A stretch of DNA of 64,000 nt from Deltaproteobacteria bacterium (GCA_016218915.1 JACRCQ010000041.1:124001-188000), one strand, 5' to 3'. Shown: positions 48,351-56,854, counted from the first letter of the stretch. The notes: generated by a model not told the origin, from the letters alone. Numbers and translations: made by a program.

Positions 48351-49840
48351 CGCGGGTGGCACTGGTGCACAGCCCGCCGCATGGCGAGGTCCCCTTCCGG
48401 AGCATCGGACTCGGATATCTGCAGGCTGCGATCGAGCGTGCCGGACACGATGCGACCACGATCGACCTGTCGATGGAAGAGGACCGCGCAGGCACGGACT
48501 TCTACCAGGCGTACATCCTGTACCTGTCCGAGCGCGTGGGTGCGATGGGGGACGGGCCCGATCCGCGCATCCTGATGCAGGTCACCCATCCTGAGCTGTT
48601 TCCTGAGCTGCTGCCGATCAGCCGCGTGATCCTGGACAAGGTCGACCAGCACTATGAGCGCGTCCAGGCAGCGGGCGAGGTCTTCCTGTTCACGCTCAAC
48701 GCGCTGACGCAGTACTTTGCCTCAGCGCTCGCCATGAAGCTGAAAAAGGCAGGGCGACGCACAGCCGCAGGAGGTCCTGCGCTCACGTTCGAGCCATTGG
48801 GCCGCTTGCTGCTCGGCGCTGGCGTGTTCGATGCGGTGGTGCAGGGAGAAGGCGATGGCGTGATTGCGCCGCTCGTGGATGCGCTCGCTGCACGCAAGAC
48901 GGCACGGCTCCCGGGCGTGTCCTGGCTCGAGGAAGGGAGCATCACGGGCCTGCCTCCGGGGCCACCGATCGACCTCGACGCCCTGCCGCGCCCTTCGTTT
49001 CGAGGCACGCTCATCCGCGACTTCGTTCCGATCCTCGCCAGCCGCGGCTGCCCTCACAAGTGCTCCTATTGCTCGGAGCCGTCGCACTGGCCCGTCTACC
49101 GCTTTCGCTCCGCAGAGCAAGTGGTCGCCGAGATGGAATGGGGAGCACGCGAGTACCACGACAGCAACTTCCACTTCCACGACGACCTGATCAACGGCAA
49201 CACGCCGTGGCTCGATCGATTCACGAGCGTGCTGATCGAGCGCAAGCACGGGTTCAGGTGGGAGAGCTTCTGCAGCCCTGACGGCCTCACGCCGGAGCGG
49301 CTCGACGCGATGCGCCGGAGCGGATGCGTGCTGCTGAAGCTGGGCGTGCAGAGCTTTGCGCCGCATGTGCTCCACTCGATGCGCCGCGGCCAGAACGTGG
49401 AGTTCGTCAAGACCGCGATCCTCGCCGCGATCCGCAGCGGCATCTCCATGCACTACGACATGCTCACCTGCTTTCCCACCGAGACCGAGGAGGATCACCG
49501 TCTGAACCTGCAGACCATCGAGGAGATCTACGCAGAGAGCCGCGACGTGTACTTCTCCCCGAATCCCTTCTACCTGTCGCTCGGCAGCGAGACCATGCTG
49601 CAGCCTTCGGCCTATGGCATCACGCTCGTGGCCTTTGACCCCCACACGCTTCCCGGCAAGGCCGCAGCGCTGGTAGAGAATGCAGGATCCTTCCCGGTGT
49701 CGTTCACCTACGGACTGCCGCGAGAAACGGTGATGCGTCGGCTCTCGGAGCTCGGAGAGCTGCTCAAGAAGTACAACAAGGACTACCTCTACCTGGGCAA
49801 GACGAAGCAAGATCATGGGCCTCCACGTCAACCCGTCTGA
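48347..49840 (+). CDS. Cobalamin-domain radical SAM enzyme (third of operon)
   Basis: ATGA overlap with the gene before, 497 aa. The B12-binding domain is longer and looser than in its neighbours (ALVHSPPHGEVPF, FRSIGLGYLQAAIERAGHD, LKKAGRRTAAGGPALT, AVVQGEGDGVIAPL). Cluster motif SRGCPHKCSYC (Cys235, 239, 242), then NFHFHDDLINGNTPWLD, RWESFCSPDGLTPE, LLKLGVQSF and MLTCFPTETEED, a typical radical SAM barrel. Less related to the two preceding proteins than they are to each other. It overlaps the nitrogenase-like gene by 26 bp, so the enzymes are almost certainly made together. Confidence 0.88.
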   Translation: MTRVALVHSPPHGEVPFRSIGLGYLQAAIERAGHDATTIDLSMEEDRAGTDFYQAYILYLSERVGAMGDGPDPRILMQVTHPELFPELLPISRVILDKVDQHYERVQAAGEVFLFTLNALTQYFASALAMKLKKAGRRTAAGGPALTFEPLGRLLLGAGVFDAVVQGEGDGVIAPLVDALAARKTARLPGVSWLEEGSITGLPPGPPIDLDALPRPSFRGTLIRDFVPILASRGCPHKCSYCSEPSHWPVYRFRSAEQVVAEMEWGAREYHDSNFHFHDDLINGNTPWLDRFTSVLIERKHGFRWESFCSPDGLTPERLDAMRRSGCVLLKLGVQSFAPHVLHSMRRGQNVEFVKTAILAAIRSGISMHYDMLTCFPTETEEDHRLNLQTIEEIYAESRDVYFSPNPFYLSLGSETMLQPSAYGITLVAFDPHTLPGKAAALVENAGSFPVSFTYGLPRETVMRRLSELGELLKKYNKDYLYLGKTKQDHGPPRQPV

Positions 49841-51695
49841 ATCCGCGGCCAAGCCGGCTCTGGTGCTCGCCGGGCGCATCGTCGCGGCCGGAGCAGCGAG
49901 CTGCCGTGCGCTCGGAGACCTGCTCGGCATCCACGTGCCGGGCAAACCCTGGCAGGTCACAGCGGTCGCCTGGGTAGACCACGCTGTCGAGCTGACCGTG
50001 GAAGGTACCCCGGAGCCTCTCGTGGGACGCATCGAGCGTCGCACGCCAGAATCCAAAGGACTGGCTCTCACCACCCATCTCAACATCTACTTCCGCGGCA
50101 AGAGCCTTCCCACCGAGCTGAGCCAGCATGTGGCGGCCAAGGCGCCGGCTGCGCTCGAGTCCTGGTCCCTCGACGAGCTGGCGCTCCTGCTCCGCAAGGA
50201 TCCTGAGCTCGGCAAGCCCGGGCTCGCCGTGCCTCCCAATCCCGACGAAGGGAGGCGTCCGCGCTCGCTCCTCGATACCTGGGCCGGAGAGGATGCGTTT
50301 GCCGACTTCTTCGCCGGAGGCGAGATCGCTCGCTCCCAGCTCGACTCGATCGATCCGAGCAAGCTCTTCCACTTCGTGCAGCACTGCGATGCAGAGTGCC
50401 TGTACGTCAACCCGCACACGGTCGGCACCATCGTCGCCCTGGTGAACTATCCCTGGGATGACCGCGTGCGCGAGCCGTCGCGCCCCACTGCGCAGGGGTT
50501 GGGCAACGTGAGCGATCCCCAGGTGGTGGAAGAGGGGATGGTCACCACGGACATCGACGAGAACGACGTCATCCTGGGCAACCCGAAGCGTCTGTCGGAC
50601 GTGGTCGAGTACGCGGCATCGCGGCCCAATCCCGAGAACAAGCTGATCTTCGTGAGCAACACGTGCGTGCCCACGGTCATCGGCGAGGACGTCGAGTCCG
50701 TGGTCAAGCGCGTGCGCCAGCGGACAGGTCTTCCCATCCTGTACCTGACCGTGACGCCCCGCTCGATGACCAACGTGTTCGAGGGGATCCTGGTGGATCG
50801 GAGGATGAATGCAGAAGCCGAGGCGCCGCCGCCGCGACCCGATGCGATCAACCTGATCGGCTTCTCCGGCGCCAAGGCAGTGCCAGAGCTCGAGTCGCTG
50901 CTGCAGTCCGCAGGCGTGCATGTGAACACGCGCCTTCTGCCCGATCTCGACACGGCGCGCATCGACGCTCTGCCCGGCGCTGCGATCAACATCGTGCTGG
51001 CGAACAAGACCTGGGAGCACCTGTACAACCAGGTGATGGATCGCTCCCGGACCCGGTCCGTGGTGCTCGAAGCGCCCTACGGCTGGGAAGCGACGCGACG
51101 CTGGCTGCAAGGGGTCGTGCATGCGCTTGGCCTCGAGACCGACACGCAAGCATGCTGGGAGCAGCACACCGGAGCATGGCTGGAGCGCTGGGAGGCGCTT
51201 CGCAAGCGGGCATCGGGCTTGCGCGTGGGCATGGTGGTGCGCGATCAGGAGAGCTACTACCTCACCACGCCTCCTTCCACCTGGGGAGTTCCCCTGATCG
51301 GAGCGCTCGAGGAGATGGGGTTCGGGATCGACATCCTGATGCACGTGACCGACCCGCAGACCGCCAAGGAATCGGCCCTGACGATCCGCAAGATGTTCGG
51401 GCAGCCGGCCCGACACACGATTCGCGCGTTCGACAGCTTCGCATTCCTGCGCCAGCGCCTTGCGGACTGCCCGGCGCAAGCCTTCCTGTCGTACAACTTC
51501 TTTGACTGGCGCCTGACCGAAGCCGGCAAGGCAGCGTTCTCGATCCAGCACTTCGAGCTTGGGGCAGCAGGGGCTGTACGTACGCTCGATCGAATCCTGG
51601 GGGTTTGCAGCACTCCGTTCTACCAGCGGTACAAGAAGCACCTCGCGCGCACCGCAGAAGGGCTTCGCAGCCCGGCCAAGGCAGGTGGGCGATGA
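49815..51695 (+). CDS. Nitrogenase component 1-like protein (NifD/BchN-like subunit)
   Basis: 626 residues. A novel-looking ~180-residue N-terminal part precedes a PF00148-type oxidoreductase region: GMVTTDIDENDVILGNPKRL, IFVSNTCVPTVIGEDVESV (the TC...IGDDIE block of NifD/NifK), INLIGFSGAKAVPELESLL, EAPYGWEATRRWL and the closing QHFELGAAGAVRTLDRIL. Possible cluster ligands are Cys191 and Cys195 (QHCDAEC, where NifD has the GPxGC loop) and Cys284 (NTC); no FeMo-cofactor Cys/His pair is recognised. Members of this family are two-subunit reductases (DPOR, COR, CfbCD, nitrogenase). The partner subunit is the next gene, overlapping by 4 bp. No NifH-like electron donor lies in the window. Confidence 0.8.
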   Translation: MGLHVNPSESAAKPALVLAGRIVAAGAASCRALGDLLGIHVPGKPWQVTAVAWVDHAVELTVEGTPEPLVGRIERRTPESKGLALTTHLNIYFRGKSLPTELSQHVAAKAPAALESWSLDELALLLRKDPELGKPGLAVPPNPDEGRRPRSLLDTWAGEDAFADFFAGGEIARSQLDSIDPSKLFHFVQHCDAECLYVNPHTVGTIVALVNYPWDDRVREPSRPTAQGLGNVSDPQVVEEGMVTTDIDENDVILGNPKRLSDVVEYAASRPNPENKLIFVSNTCVPTVIGEDVESVVKRVRQRTGLPILYLTVTPRSMTNVFEGILVDRRMNAEAEAPPPRPDAINLIGFSGAKAVPELESLLQSAGVHVNTRLLPDLDTARIDALPGAAINIVLANKTWEHLYNQVMDRSRTRSVVLEAPYGWEATRRWLQGVVHALGLETDTQACWEQHTGAWLERWEALRKRASGLRVGMVVRDQESYYLTTPPSTWGVPLIGALEEMGFGIDILMHVTDPQTAKESALTIRKMFGQPARHTIRAFDSFAFLRQRLADCPAQAFLSYNFFDWRLTEAGKAAFSIQHFELGAAGAVRTLDRILGVCSTPFYQRYKKHLARTAEGLRSPAKAGGR

Positions 51696-53035
51696 ACGAA
51701 GTCGCGCGTCCGCAACGGCCGATGCAAGGCGATCCCAACGCACCCGACTACACGCAGCGCGTGACCTTCACCTTCATGGTCGGCGTCTACGTCGCGATCA
51801 ATGCGGTGCGCGATCTGTACCTGCTGGTCGAAGGGCCGGACTGCACGTACATGAAGACCCAGTACTTGCAGGGAAACCACGATTGGCTCTCGACGTTGAC
51901 CAGCGTGTCGGGCGTGCATCGCATCGCCAACACCGCCCTGCACCCTGCGCAGATGAGCGGGTCGCGCGAGGAGAGCCTGCAGCAGACGCTGCTCCGGGTG
52001 GCATCCAACCCGGCTGTGCCTGCTGTGGCGCTCACCTCCATGCCCATGGCGTTCATCACAGGCGCCGAATATGGGCGGCTGACGCGCGAGGTGAGCAGGC
52101 AGACCGGCAAGTCGATCCTGCACGTGCCAGGCAAGTCGCTGTCAGGCGACTGGCTCGATGGGTACAGCGAAGTGCTGCTTGCCATGGCCACCCAGCTCGA
52201 TCTGTCAGGTGGAAAGCCTGCGCCGAACAAGGTCGGGATCGTGGGCTACCTGTACGATCGCAACGAGCAGGATCACGTGGCGAACGTGCGCGAGCTCGAT
52301 CGCATGTGCAAAGCGGTGGGGCTGGAGCTGGTGTCAGTGTGGCTGTCCGGCCAGGACTTCCATGAGCTGGCGGCGATCCGCGATGCATCGGTGATCATCT
52401 CGCTGCCCTATGCGCGCAAGGCAGCGCGACAGGTTGCCAAGCGAACCGGTGCGCGCCTGCTGGAGCTGGAGCTTCCGATCGGCCTGCAGACCACAGAGGC
52501 GTGGATGCGCGAGATCGCGAAGATCTCAGGCAAGCTGGATGCAGCCGAGGCCTTCATCGATCAGGAGCTGTCCGCGATCGTGCCCCGCCTCGAATGGGTG
52601 ATCCCGTTCGTCTTCCAGAACCGGTCCGTGGCGTTCATCGGCGACCCCTACGTGATGCCCGGCATCGCGGAGCTGGTGAGCACCGTGGGAATGAAGCTGT
52701 CATTTGCGGTGATCACGAACCGGGCATTGCACGCGGCAGGACTTTCCCAGCGGTTCCCCGAGGTCGAGCTGCTCCTGTATCCGAAGATGAAAGGGCTGAT
52801 GCGATTTCTGACGCGACGGTTCGAGACCGGGCCGGTCCACCTGACGATCGCGAACAACGCAGGAATCCTGGGTGGCGAAGGGGCGATTCTCGAGTTCGGG
52901 TTCCCGTCGTTCTTCAGGCACGCGCTCTACGATCGACCCTTCCTGGGGTTTGCCGGCGCCCTGGCCCTGCTCGACTCGATGGCGTTTTCGATCCGGTGGC
53001 AGGAGGTCGAGACCACCCGCAGGAACATGCGGTAG
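51692..53035 (+). CDS. Nitrogenase component 1-like protein (NifK/BchB-like partner)
   Basis: 447 residues, start ATG overlapping the upstream TGA. LVEGPDCTYMKTQ (Cys51) corresponds to the HGxxGC loop of the family. LTSMPMAFITGAEYGRLT and HVPGKSLSGDWLDGYSEVLLAMA match the TTC..xxIG and S..GxxxxGYD..L blocks of NifK/BchB. PNKVGIVGYLYDRNEQDHVANVREL is the second Rossmann strand-helix. Only two cysteines are present (51 and 206), so if a bridging cluster forms it would use mostly ligands of the other subunit, as in dark-operative protochlorophyllide reductase. The gene ends the operon; the lamin-tail gene converges 1 bp further on. Confidence 0.78.
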   Translation: MNEVARPQRPMQGDPNAPDYTQRVTFTFMVGVYVAINAVRDLYLLVEGPDCTYMKTQYLQGNHDWLSTLTSVSGVHRIANTALHPAQMSGSREESLQQTLLRVASNPAVPAVALTSMPMAFITGAEYGRLTREVSRQTGKSILHVPGKSLSGDWLDGYSEVLLAMATQLDLSGGKPAPNKVGIVGYLYDRNEQDHVANVRELDRMCKAVGLELVSVWLSGQDFHELAAIRDASVIISLPYARKAARQVAKRTGARLLELELPIGLQTTEAWMREIAKISGKLDAAEAFIDQELSAIVPRLEWVIPFVFQNRSVAFIGDPYVMPGIAELVSTVGMKLSFAVITNRALHAAGLSQRFPEVELLLYPKMKGLMRFLTRRFETGPVHLTIANNAGILGGEGAILEFGFPSFFRHALYDRPFLGFAGALALLDSMAFSIRWQEVETTRRNMR

Positions 53036-53036
53036 C

Positions 53037-53789
53037 CTAGTTGTTGGTCTTGCGCGGGGTCGGCGTGCCGGCCGTGAAGTCGACCGAGTTGTTGTCGGAA
53101 TCGTCCCCATCCGGGTGACGGGCGATCGATTTGCCGGCAGCGGCTGCTGGCGCGACGGCCCCGTCGACGTACGCGTTCTTGGCTGAGCCCCAACCGACCA
53201 TGTCGATGGTCTTGGTGTTGCGCTTCAGGGCGAGCCCGCCCCCAGCGAGGGCCAGGGAGGCGCCGGGAGCGAAGGTGAAGTCCGCTGCGCCGTACGAGTA
53301 CTTGGCCCCACCGAGGACAAAGTACGCCTTTGGCTGCAGCTTTTGGCCTGCGATCGCTGTCCAGAGCGTGCTGTCCGTCGTGCCGGTGGCTGATCGGTAG
53401 TACAGGCTGTACTCGTCCATCGGGACCGCGCACGTCCCAGGGTTGTACAGCTCTACGAACTCGTCCTCCGGCTCCACCGTGCCTTCGGTCTGGATCTCGT
53501 TGATGACCGCGGTTGCATCGCAGACCGGGGCATCCGGGCCGGTCTCCACCACATCGGGTGGCGAAACCTGATCCTCGATGGGCGCGTCGTTCAACGCATC
53601 CCCAGGGGCGTCAGGGCTGGCCCCTGCAGCCCCTTCGGGCAAGGGACCGGAGTCTGCGGGCTCTTCGCTGACCGCATCCTGACCTCCCGCGTCCTTATAG
53701 ATGACCGTGGACGGAGCAGCCGTGCCTGTGGCGCAGCCACAGGTCAGGCAAGCGAGACAGCAAAGGCGACAAGCAAAGGAGCGAAGCAT
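53037..53789 (-). CDS. Lipoprotein with lamin-tail domain
   Basis: GAGG about 7 bases before the ATG at 53789 (250 aa). Short Cys-rich signal peptide (MLRSFACRLCCLACLTCGC; the lipid Cys is probably the one in LTCGC or TCGC). An Asp/Ala/Pro spacer runs to about 115. The rest is a lamin-tail domain: AVINEIQTEG, DEFVELYNPGTCAVPMDEYSLYYRS, AYFVLGGAKYSYG, LALKRNTKTIDMVGWG and AAGKSIARHPDGDDSDNN, the last being the usual closing block of bacterial lamin-tail modules on secreted proteins. Likely a surface display or binding module; no catalytic domain attached. Confidence 0.87.
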   Translation of the reverse strand: MLRSFACRLCCLACLTCGCATGTAAPSTVIYKDAGGQDAVSEEPADSGPLPEGAAGASPDAPGDALNDAPIEDQVSPPDVVETGPDAPVCDATAVINEIQTEGTVEPEDEFVELYNPGTCAVPMDEYSLYYRSATGTTDSTLWTAIAGQKLQPKAYFVLGGAKYSYGAADFTFAPGASLALAGGGLALKRNTKTIDMVGWGSAKNAYVDGAVAPAAAAGKSIARHPDGDDSDNNSVDFTAGTPTPRKTNN

Positions 53790-53927
53790 CCTCGACCTCG
53801 TACCGGTCCCGGAGCACAGATGCATCCGTAGTGGAAAAGCTACCACGTCAGCGGGCAACGCTCATCATTTTGACCACCGAACGCTAACAAGGCACGCTAG
53901 ACAAGCTGGAGCCCTGGCGAAGAACCA

Positions 53928-53943
53928 GCCCCCTGCAGGGGGC
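53928..53943. promoter_or_regulatory. Perfect 16-bp palindrome upstream of kinase gene
   Basis: GCCCCCTGCAGGGGGC is a perfect palindrome 78 bp before the kinase ATG, in a divergent intergenic region. It is followed by TATACT (near 53992), a fair -10 box about 25 bp ahead of the ATG. An operator for a dimeric regulator or a strong RNA hairpin are both possible. Confidence 0.35.
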
Positions 53944-54021
53944 CACGGACAAAAGCCAAGGGTTCCAGGTAGGTGCCCGTCGAATTGGGCTATACTTGGG
54001 CGCCGTATTCGGGATGACCAG

Positions 54022-55830
54022 ATGATGGAAGCTTCAGCCGAACCACAGAACACCCAAAGGGTCGTTGGGCGGTACGTGCTCCATGCGGAGATCGCGCATG
54101 GTGGCATGGCGACCGTCCACTTTGGTCGGCTTGTGGGCGAAGTCGGATTCTCGCGAACCGTAGCCATCAAGTGTCTGCACGCGCAGTACGCCAAGGACCC
54201 TGAGTTCAAGTCGATGTTTCTCGACGAGGCCAGGGTTTGCGCGAGGATTCGGCACCCCAACGTGGTGCCCATCGTCGATGTCGTGGCGCTCGAAGGCGAG
54301 CTGTTCATGGTCATGGAGTACGTGCAGGGAGAAACCCTCTCCCGGCTGATCCGTACCGTGCGCTCCACCAGCAAGCGCATTCCGCTGCGGGTGGTCTCGG
54401 CGGTCATGACCAACGCGCTCGAAGGGCTGCACGCGGCCCACGAAGCCGTCAGCGAGCAAGGGGAGCCGCTCGGCATCGTTCACCGCGACGTATCACCCCA
54501 AAACATCATGGTGGGCGTGGACGGAGTCGCCCGCGTGCTGGACTTTGGCGTGGCGAAGGCTGCTGGGCGCATCCAAACCACGCGCGATGGCCAGCTCAAG
54601 GGCAAGCTGCCGTACATGGCGCCCGAGCAGCTTCGCGGCACGCGCATCGATCGTCGAACCGACGTGTATGCCGCGGCAGTCGTTCTGTGGGAGGCGCTGA
54701 CCGGCCGCAGGCTGTTCGACGCTGAAGACGAAGTCGTCATTTTCGGAAAAGTGCTCGAGGGAGCGTTCGATCCGCCGAGCTCGGTGGTCCCGAGCTTGCC
54801 GAGATCGCTCGATGACGTTTGTTTGCGGGGCTTGCATCGGGAGCCGGATCAACGATTCCAGACCGCGCAGGAGATGGCGATCGCGCTGGAGCGCGCGGTG
54901 GGTGTGGCCATCCCGCGTGAAGTGGGACGCTGGGTGGAGCAGAACGCGGCCAACTCGCTCAAGAAGCGCGCCGAGCGCATTGCAGAGATCGAAAGCGTGT
55001 CCTCGATCAACCTGCAGTCGTTCGGACAGCCGCCGCGTCCCCTGCCGGTACCCACCCCTCCGCCGCGCCCGGCTCAGCCCTCGCAGCCGATGCAGTACAC
55101 GCCCGCGCCGCCAGCCGTGGGCTACACCCAGGACAGCTTCGGGTCGACCTCAGACCCGAGCGGACGATTCTCCGCGTCGCAGCCGATGCTCCAGTCGCAG
55201 CAGCTGCAAGCGCAGGCGATGTCCCAGTCGCAAGCGGTGCCCCAGTCGCAAGCGATGTCCCAGTCGCAGGCGATGTCCCAGTCCCAGCCGCTGTCGCAGC
55301 CGCCGCAGCAGGAGCTGTACTCCAGCCCGAGCCAGGTGAGCCTGGTCAGCCAGGCGCAGATGACCGCGCTTGCGATGACCCAGAACTACCAGGCGCCGCC
55401 AGTGCCGCGAAAGAACACGGCTGTGATCGTGTCGGCGATCATCGCTTTCGTGCTCGTGCTCGGCGCTGCCATCGTGCTGCTGCTCGTGATGAGGCACCCG
55501 ACCGCAAGTCCAGATACCGGCAGCGGAGCGTCGACCTCACCCTCGGTTCCAGCGTCGATCGCTACTGTGCCGACCGCCCCCAAGACCGCCGAGACGACGA
55601 CGCCCACTGCGTCCACCGAGCCGGTGGCGAGCGCGCCGCCATCAGCGACGCCGACCCGTCCGCCGGTCACCGGGCCAGGGCCCACAGCTGCGAACACGGG
55701 CAAGACGAAGCCTCCTCCCACGACGCCGACCAAGGAGCCGCCGACGCAACCCACGGGCAAGGCGGACTGCAATCCGCCGTACACGCTTGATGCCAACGGC
55801 GTGCGAATTCCCAAACCGCAGTGCCTCTGA
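54022..55830 (+). CDS. Transmembrane Ser/Thr protein kinase with Gln/Ser/Pro linker
   Basis: 602 residues from ATGATG at 54022. Gly loop AHGGMATVHFG, Lys50 (TVAIKCL), Glu69 (FLDEARV), HRDVSPQN (154-161, catalytic Asp156), DFG (174-176) and APE (200-202). Close to the kinase at 19358, including the post-domain helix EVGRWVEQNAAN...RIAEIES. A ~135-residue linker rich in Pro, Gln and Ser includes four AMSQSQ-type units. One transmembrane helix (466-490, VIVSAIIAFVLVLGAAIVLLL) and a Thr/Pro/Ala tail ending in CNPPYTLDANGVRIPKPQC, where two cysteines could form a disulfide. The PEGA-like gene follows 23 bp downstream. Confidence 0.93.
   Translation: MMEASAEPQNTQRVVGRYVLHAEIAHGGMATVHFGRLVGEVGFSRTVAIKCLHAQYAKDPEFKSMFLDEARVCARIRHPNVVPIVDVVALEGELFMVMEYVQGETLSRLIRTVRSTSKRIPLRVVSAVMTNALEGLHAAHEAVSEQGEPLGIVHRDVSPQNIMVGVDGVARVLDFGVAKAAGRIQTTRDGQLKGKLPYMAPEQLRGTRIDRRTDVYAAAVVLWEALTGRRLFDAEDEVVIFGKVLEGAFDPPSSVVPSLPRSLDDVCLRGLHREPDQRFQTAQEMAIALERAVGVAIPREVGRWVEQNAANSLKKRAERIAEIESVSSINLQSFGQPPRPLPVPTPPPRPAQPSQPMQYTPAPPAVGYTQDSFGSTSDPSGRFSASQPMLQSQQLQAQAMSQSQAVPQSQAMSQSQAMSQSQPLSQPPQQELYSSPSQVSLVSQAQMTALAMTQNYQAPPVPRKNTAVIVSAIIAFVLVLGAAIVLLLVMRHPTASPDTGSGASTSPSVPASIATVPTAPKTAETTTPTASTEPVASAPPSATPTRPPVTGPGPTAANTGKTKPPPTTPTKEPPTQPTGKADCNPPYTLDANGVRIPKPQCL
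55216..55287 (+). repeat. Four tandem 18-bp units, coding
   Basis: Units based on GCGATGTCCCAGTCGCAA lie head to tail in frame and encode AMSQSQ-type hexapeptides in the linker of the kinase at 54022. Same unit length as the repeat at 25177-25320 but unrelated sequence. Confidence 0.9.
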
Positions 55831-55853
55831 TGTAGGATTTCTGTCGAGTGACC

Positions 55854-56789
55854 ATGCGCATCCTCCAATCCCTCGGTGGCTTCACGCGGCTCGTCGTCAT
55901 CGGTGCAGTCGTTGCCTCAGGCTCGCTGTCCAGCGACAGCGCCATGGCAGCGGATGACAAGCAGGTCTGCCTGGGTGCCTACATCTCGGCGCAACGATTG
56001 CGCAACGAGGACAAGCTCGTGGAGGCGCGGGAGCAGCTGCTGCTGTGCGCACGCGACGTCTGTCCGGCCACGCTCAAGAAGGACTGCACCACGTGGGCGG
56101 CAGAGGTCGAGCAGGCGTTGCCGTCCGTGGTCATCGAGGCGCGGAATTCCGATGGTGGCGACGTGATCGACGTGAAGGTCACCGTCGATGGCAAGCCGTT
56201 CACCGATCGCATCGATGGCAAGCCCAAGAACATCAACCCGGGCGTCCACACGTTCCACTACGAAACCGAGGGCGCGCCCGCCATGGATGAGAAGGTCGCC
56301 ATCCGCGCTGGCGACAAGATGCGCAAGCTCACGGTCAAGTTCAACAACAAGGGCAAGTCGCCGCCAGGGGCGGCAACGGCTTCGCCGGACAGCAGCGCTG
56401 CCCCGGATTCTTCCGCAGGACCGTCGCCAACCTCGACTGGCGACAAGGTCGAAGGCACACGCCCGGTGCCTGCCGCGGTCTATGCACTCGGCGGCATCGG
56501 CCTGGTCGGCTTCGGCGTGTTCACCTACTTCGCGCTCAAGTTCGACAGCCAGGTTTCGGATCTCGACGCCTGCAAGCCGAGCTGCGCGCAGAGCAAGGTG
56601 GACGACGCGAGCACCACGCGGACGATCTCGTACATTCCGCTCGGCGTCGGCGTGGTCGGCGTGGGCGTTGCGACCATCCTGTACCTGACGCGTCCGACCG
56701 TGGACAACAAGAGCGAAGCCCGCGGGCCACGTTTCGACGTGAAGCAGATCTCGGGCGGCGGGCTTGCCACGTTCAGCACGACGTTCTGA
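55854..56789 (+). CDS. Exported PEGA-like protein with two membrane helices, paired with a kinase
   Basis: ATG at 55854 preferred over the GTG at 55848 because the signal peptide then starts normally (MRILQSLGGFTRLVVIGAVV...AMAA); 311 aa. The N-terminal helices contain four cysteines (VCLGAY, LLLCARDVC, KKDC). The beta segment VKVTVDGKPFTDRI and NINPGVHTFHYE is PEGA-like. A Pro/Ser linker leads to two helices (VYALGGIGLVGFGVFTYFAL and YIPLGVGVVGVGVATILYL) with the loop DACKPSC between them; the tail ends GGGLATFSTTF. Most distant member of the family at 1565, 15818 and 18266, without a clear TPR. It lies 23 bp behind the kinase gene and probably shares its transcript. Confidence 0.83.
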   Translation: MRILQSLGGFTRLVVIGAVVASGSLSSDSAMAADDKQVCLGAYISAQRLRNEDKLVEAREQLLLCARDVCPATLKKDCTTWAAEVEQALPSVVIEARNSDGGDVIDVKVTVDGKPFTDRIDGKPKNINPGVHTFHYETEGAPAMDEKVAIRAGDKMRKLTVKFNNKGKSPPGAATASPDSSAAPDSSAGPSPTSTGDKVEGTRPVPAAVYALGGIGLVGFGVFTYFALKFDSQVSDLDACKPSCAQSKVDDASTTRTISYIPLGVGVVGVGVATILYLTRPTVDNKSEARGPRFDVKQISGGGLATFSTTF

Positions 56790-56854
56790 GGCACGGCGGA
56801 TGGAGGTCCATGCGCGCGTCGTGATGGGGATCCTTCGCGACCTCTGGAGAGTGA

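Noticed and set aside
44911..49840. A RiPP cluster maturated by the radical SAM enzymes
   Set aside because: Genes overlap or lie within a few bases, leaving no room for a precursor peptide. The 143-bp intergenic region encodes no plausible short peptide with a ribosome site, and no peptidase or exporter is nearby.
49764..51743. A 659-residue minus-strand frame opposite the nitrogenase-like gene
   Set aside because: No recognisable domain. The plus strand has family blocks and start/stop overlaps with its neighbours.
49815..53035. A nitrogen-fixation (nif) locus
   Set aside because: There is no nifH, nifE/N, nifB or other nif gene, and no recognisable FeMo-cofactor ligands. Only the component 1 fold is shared.
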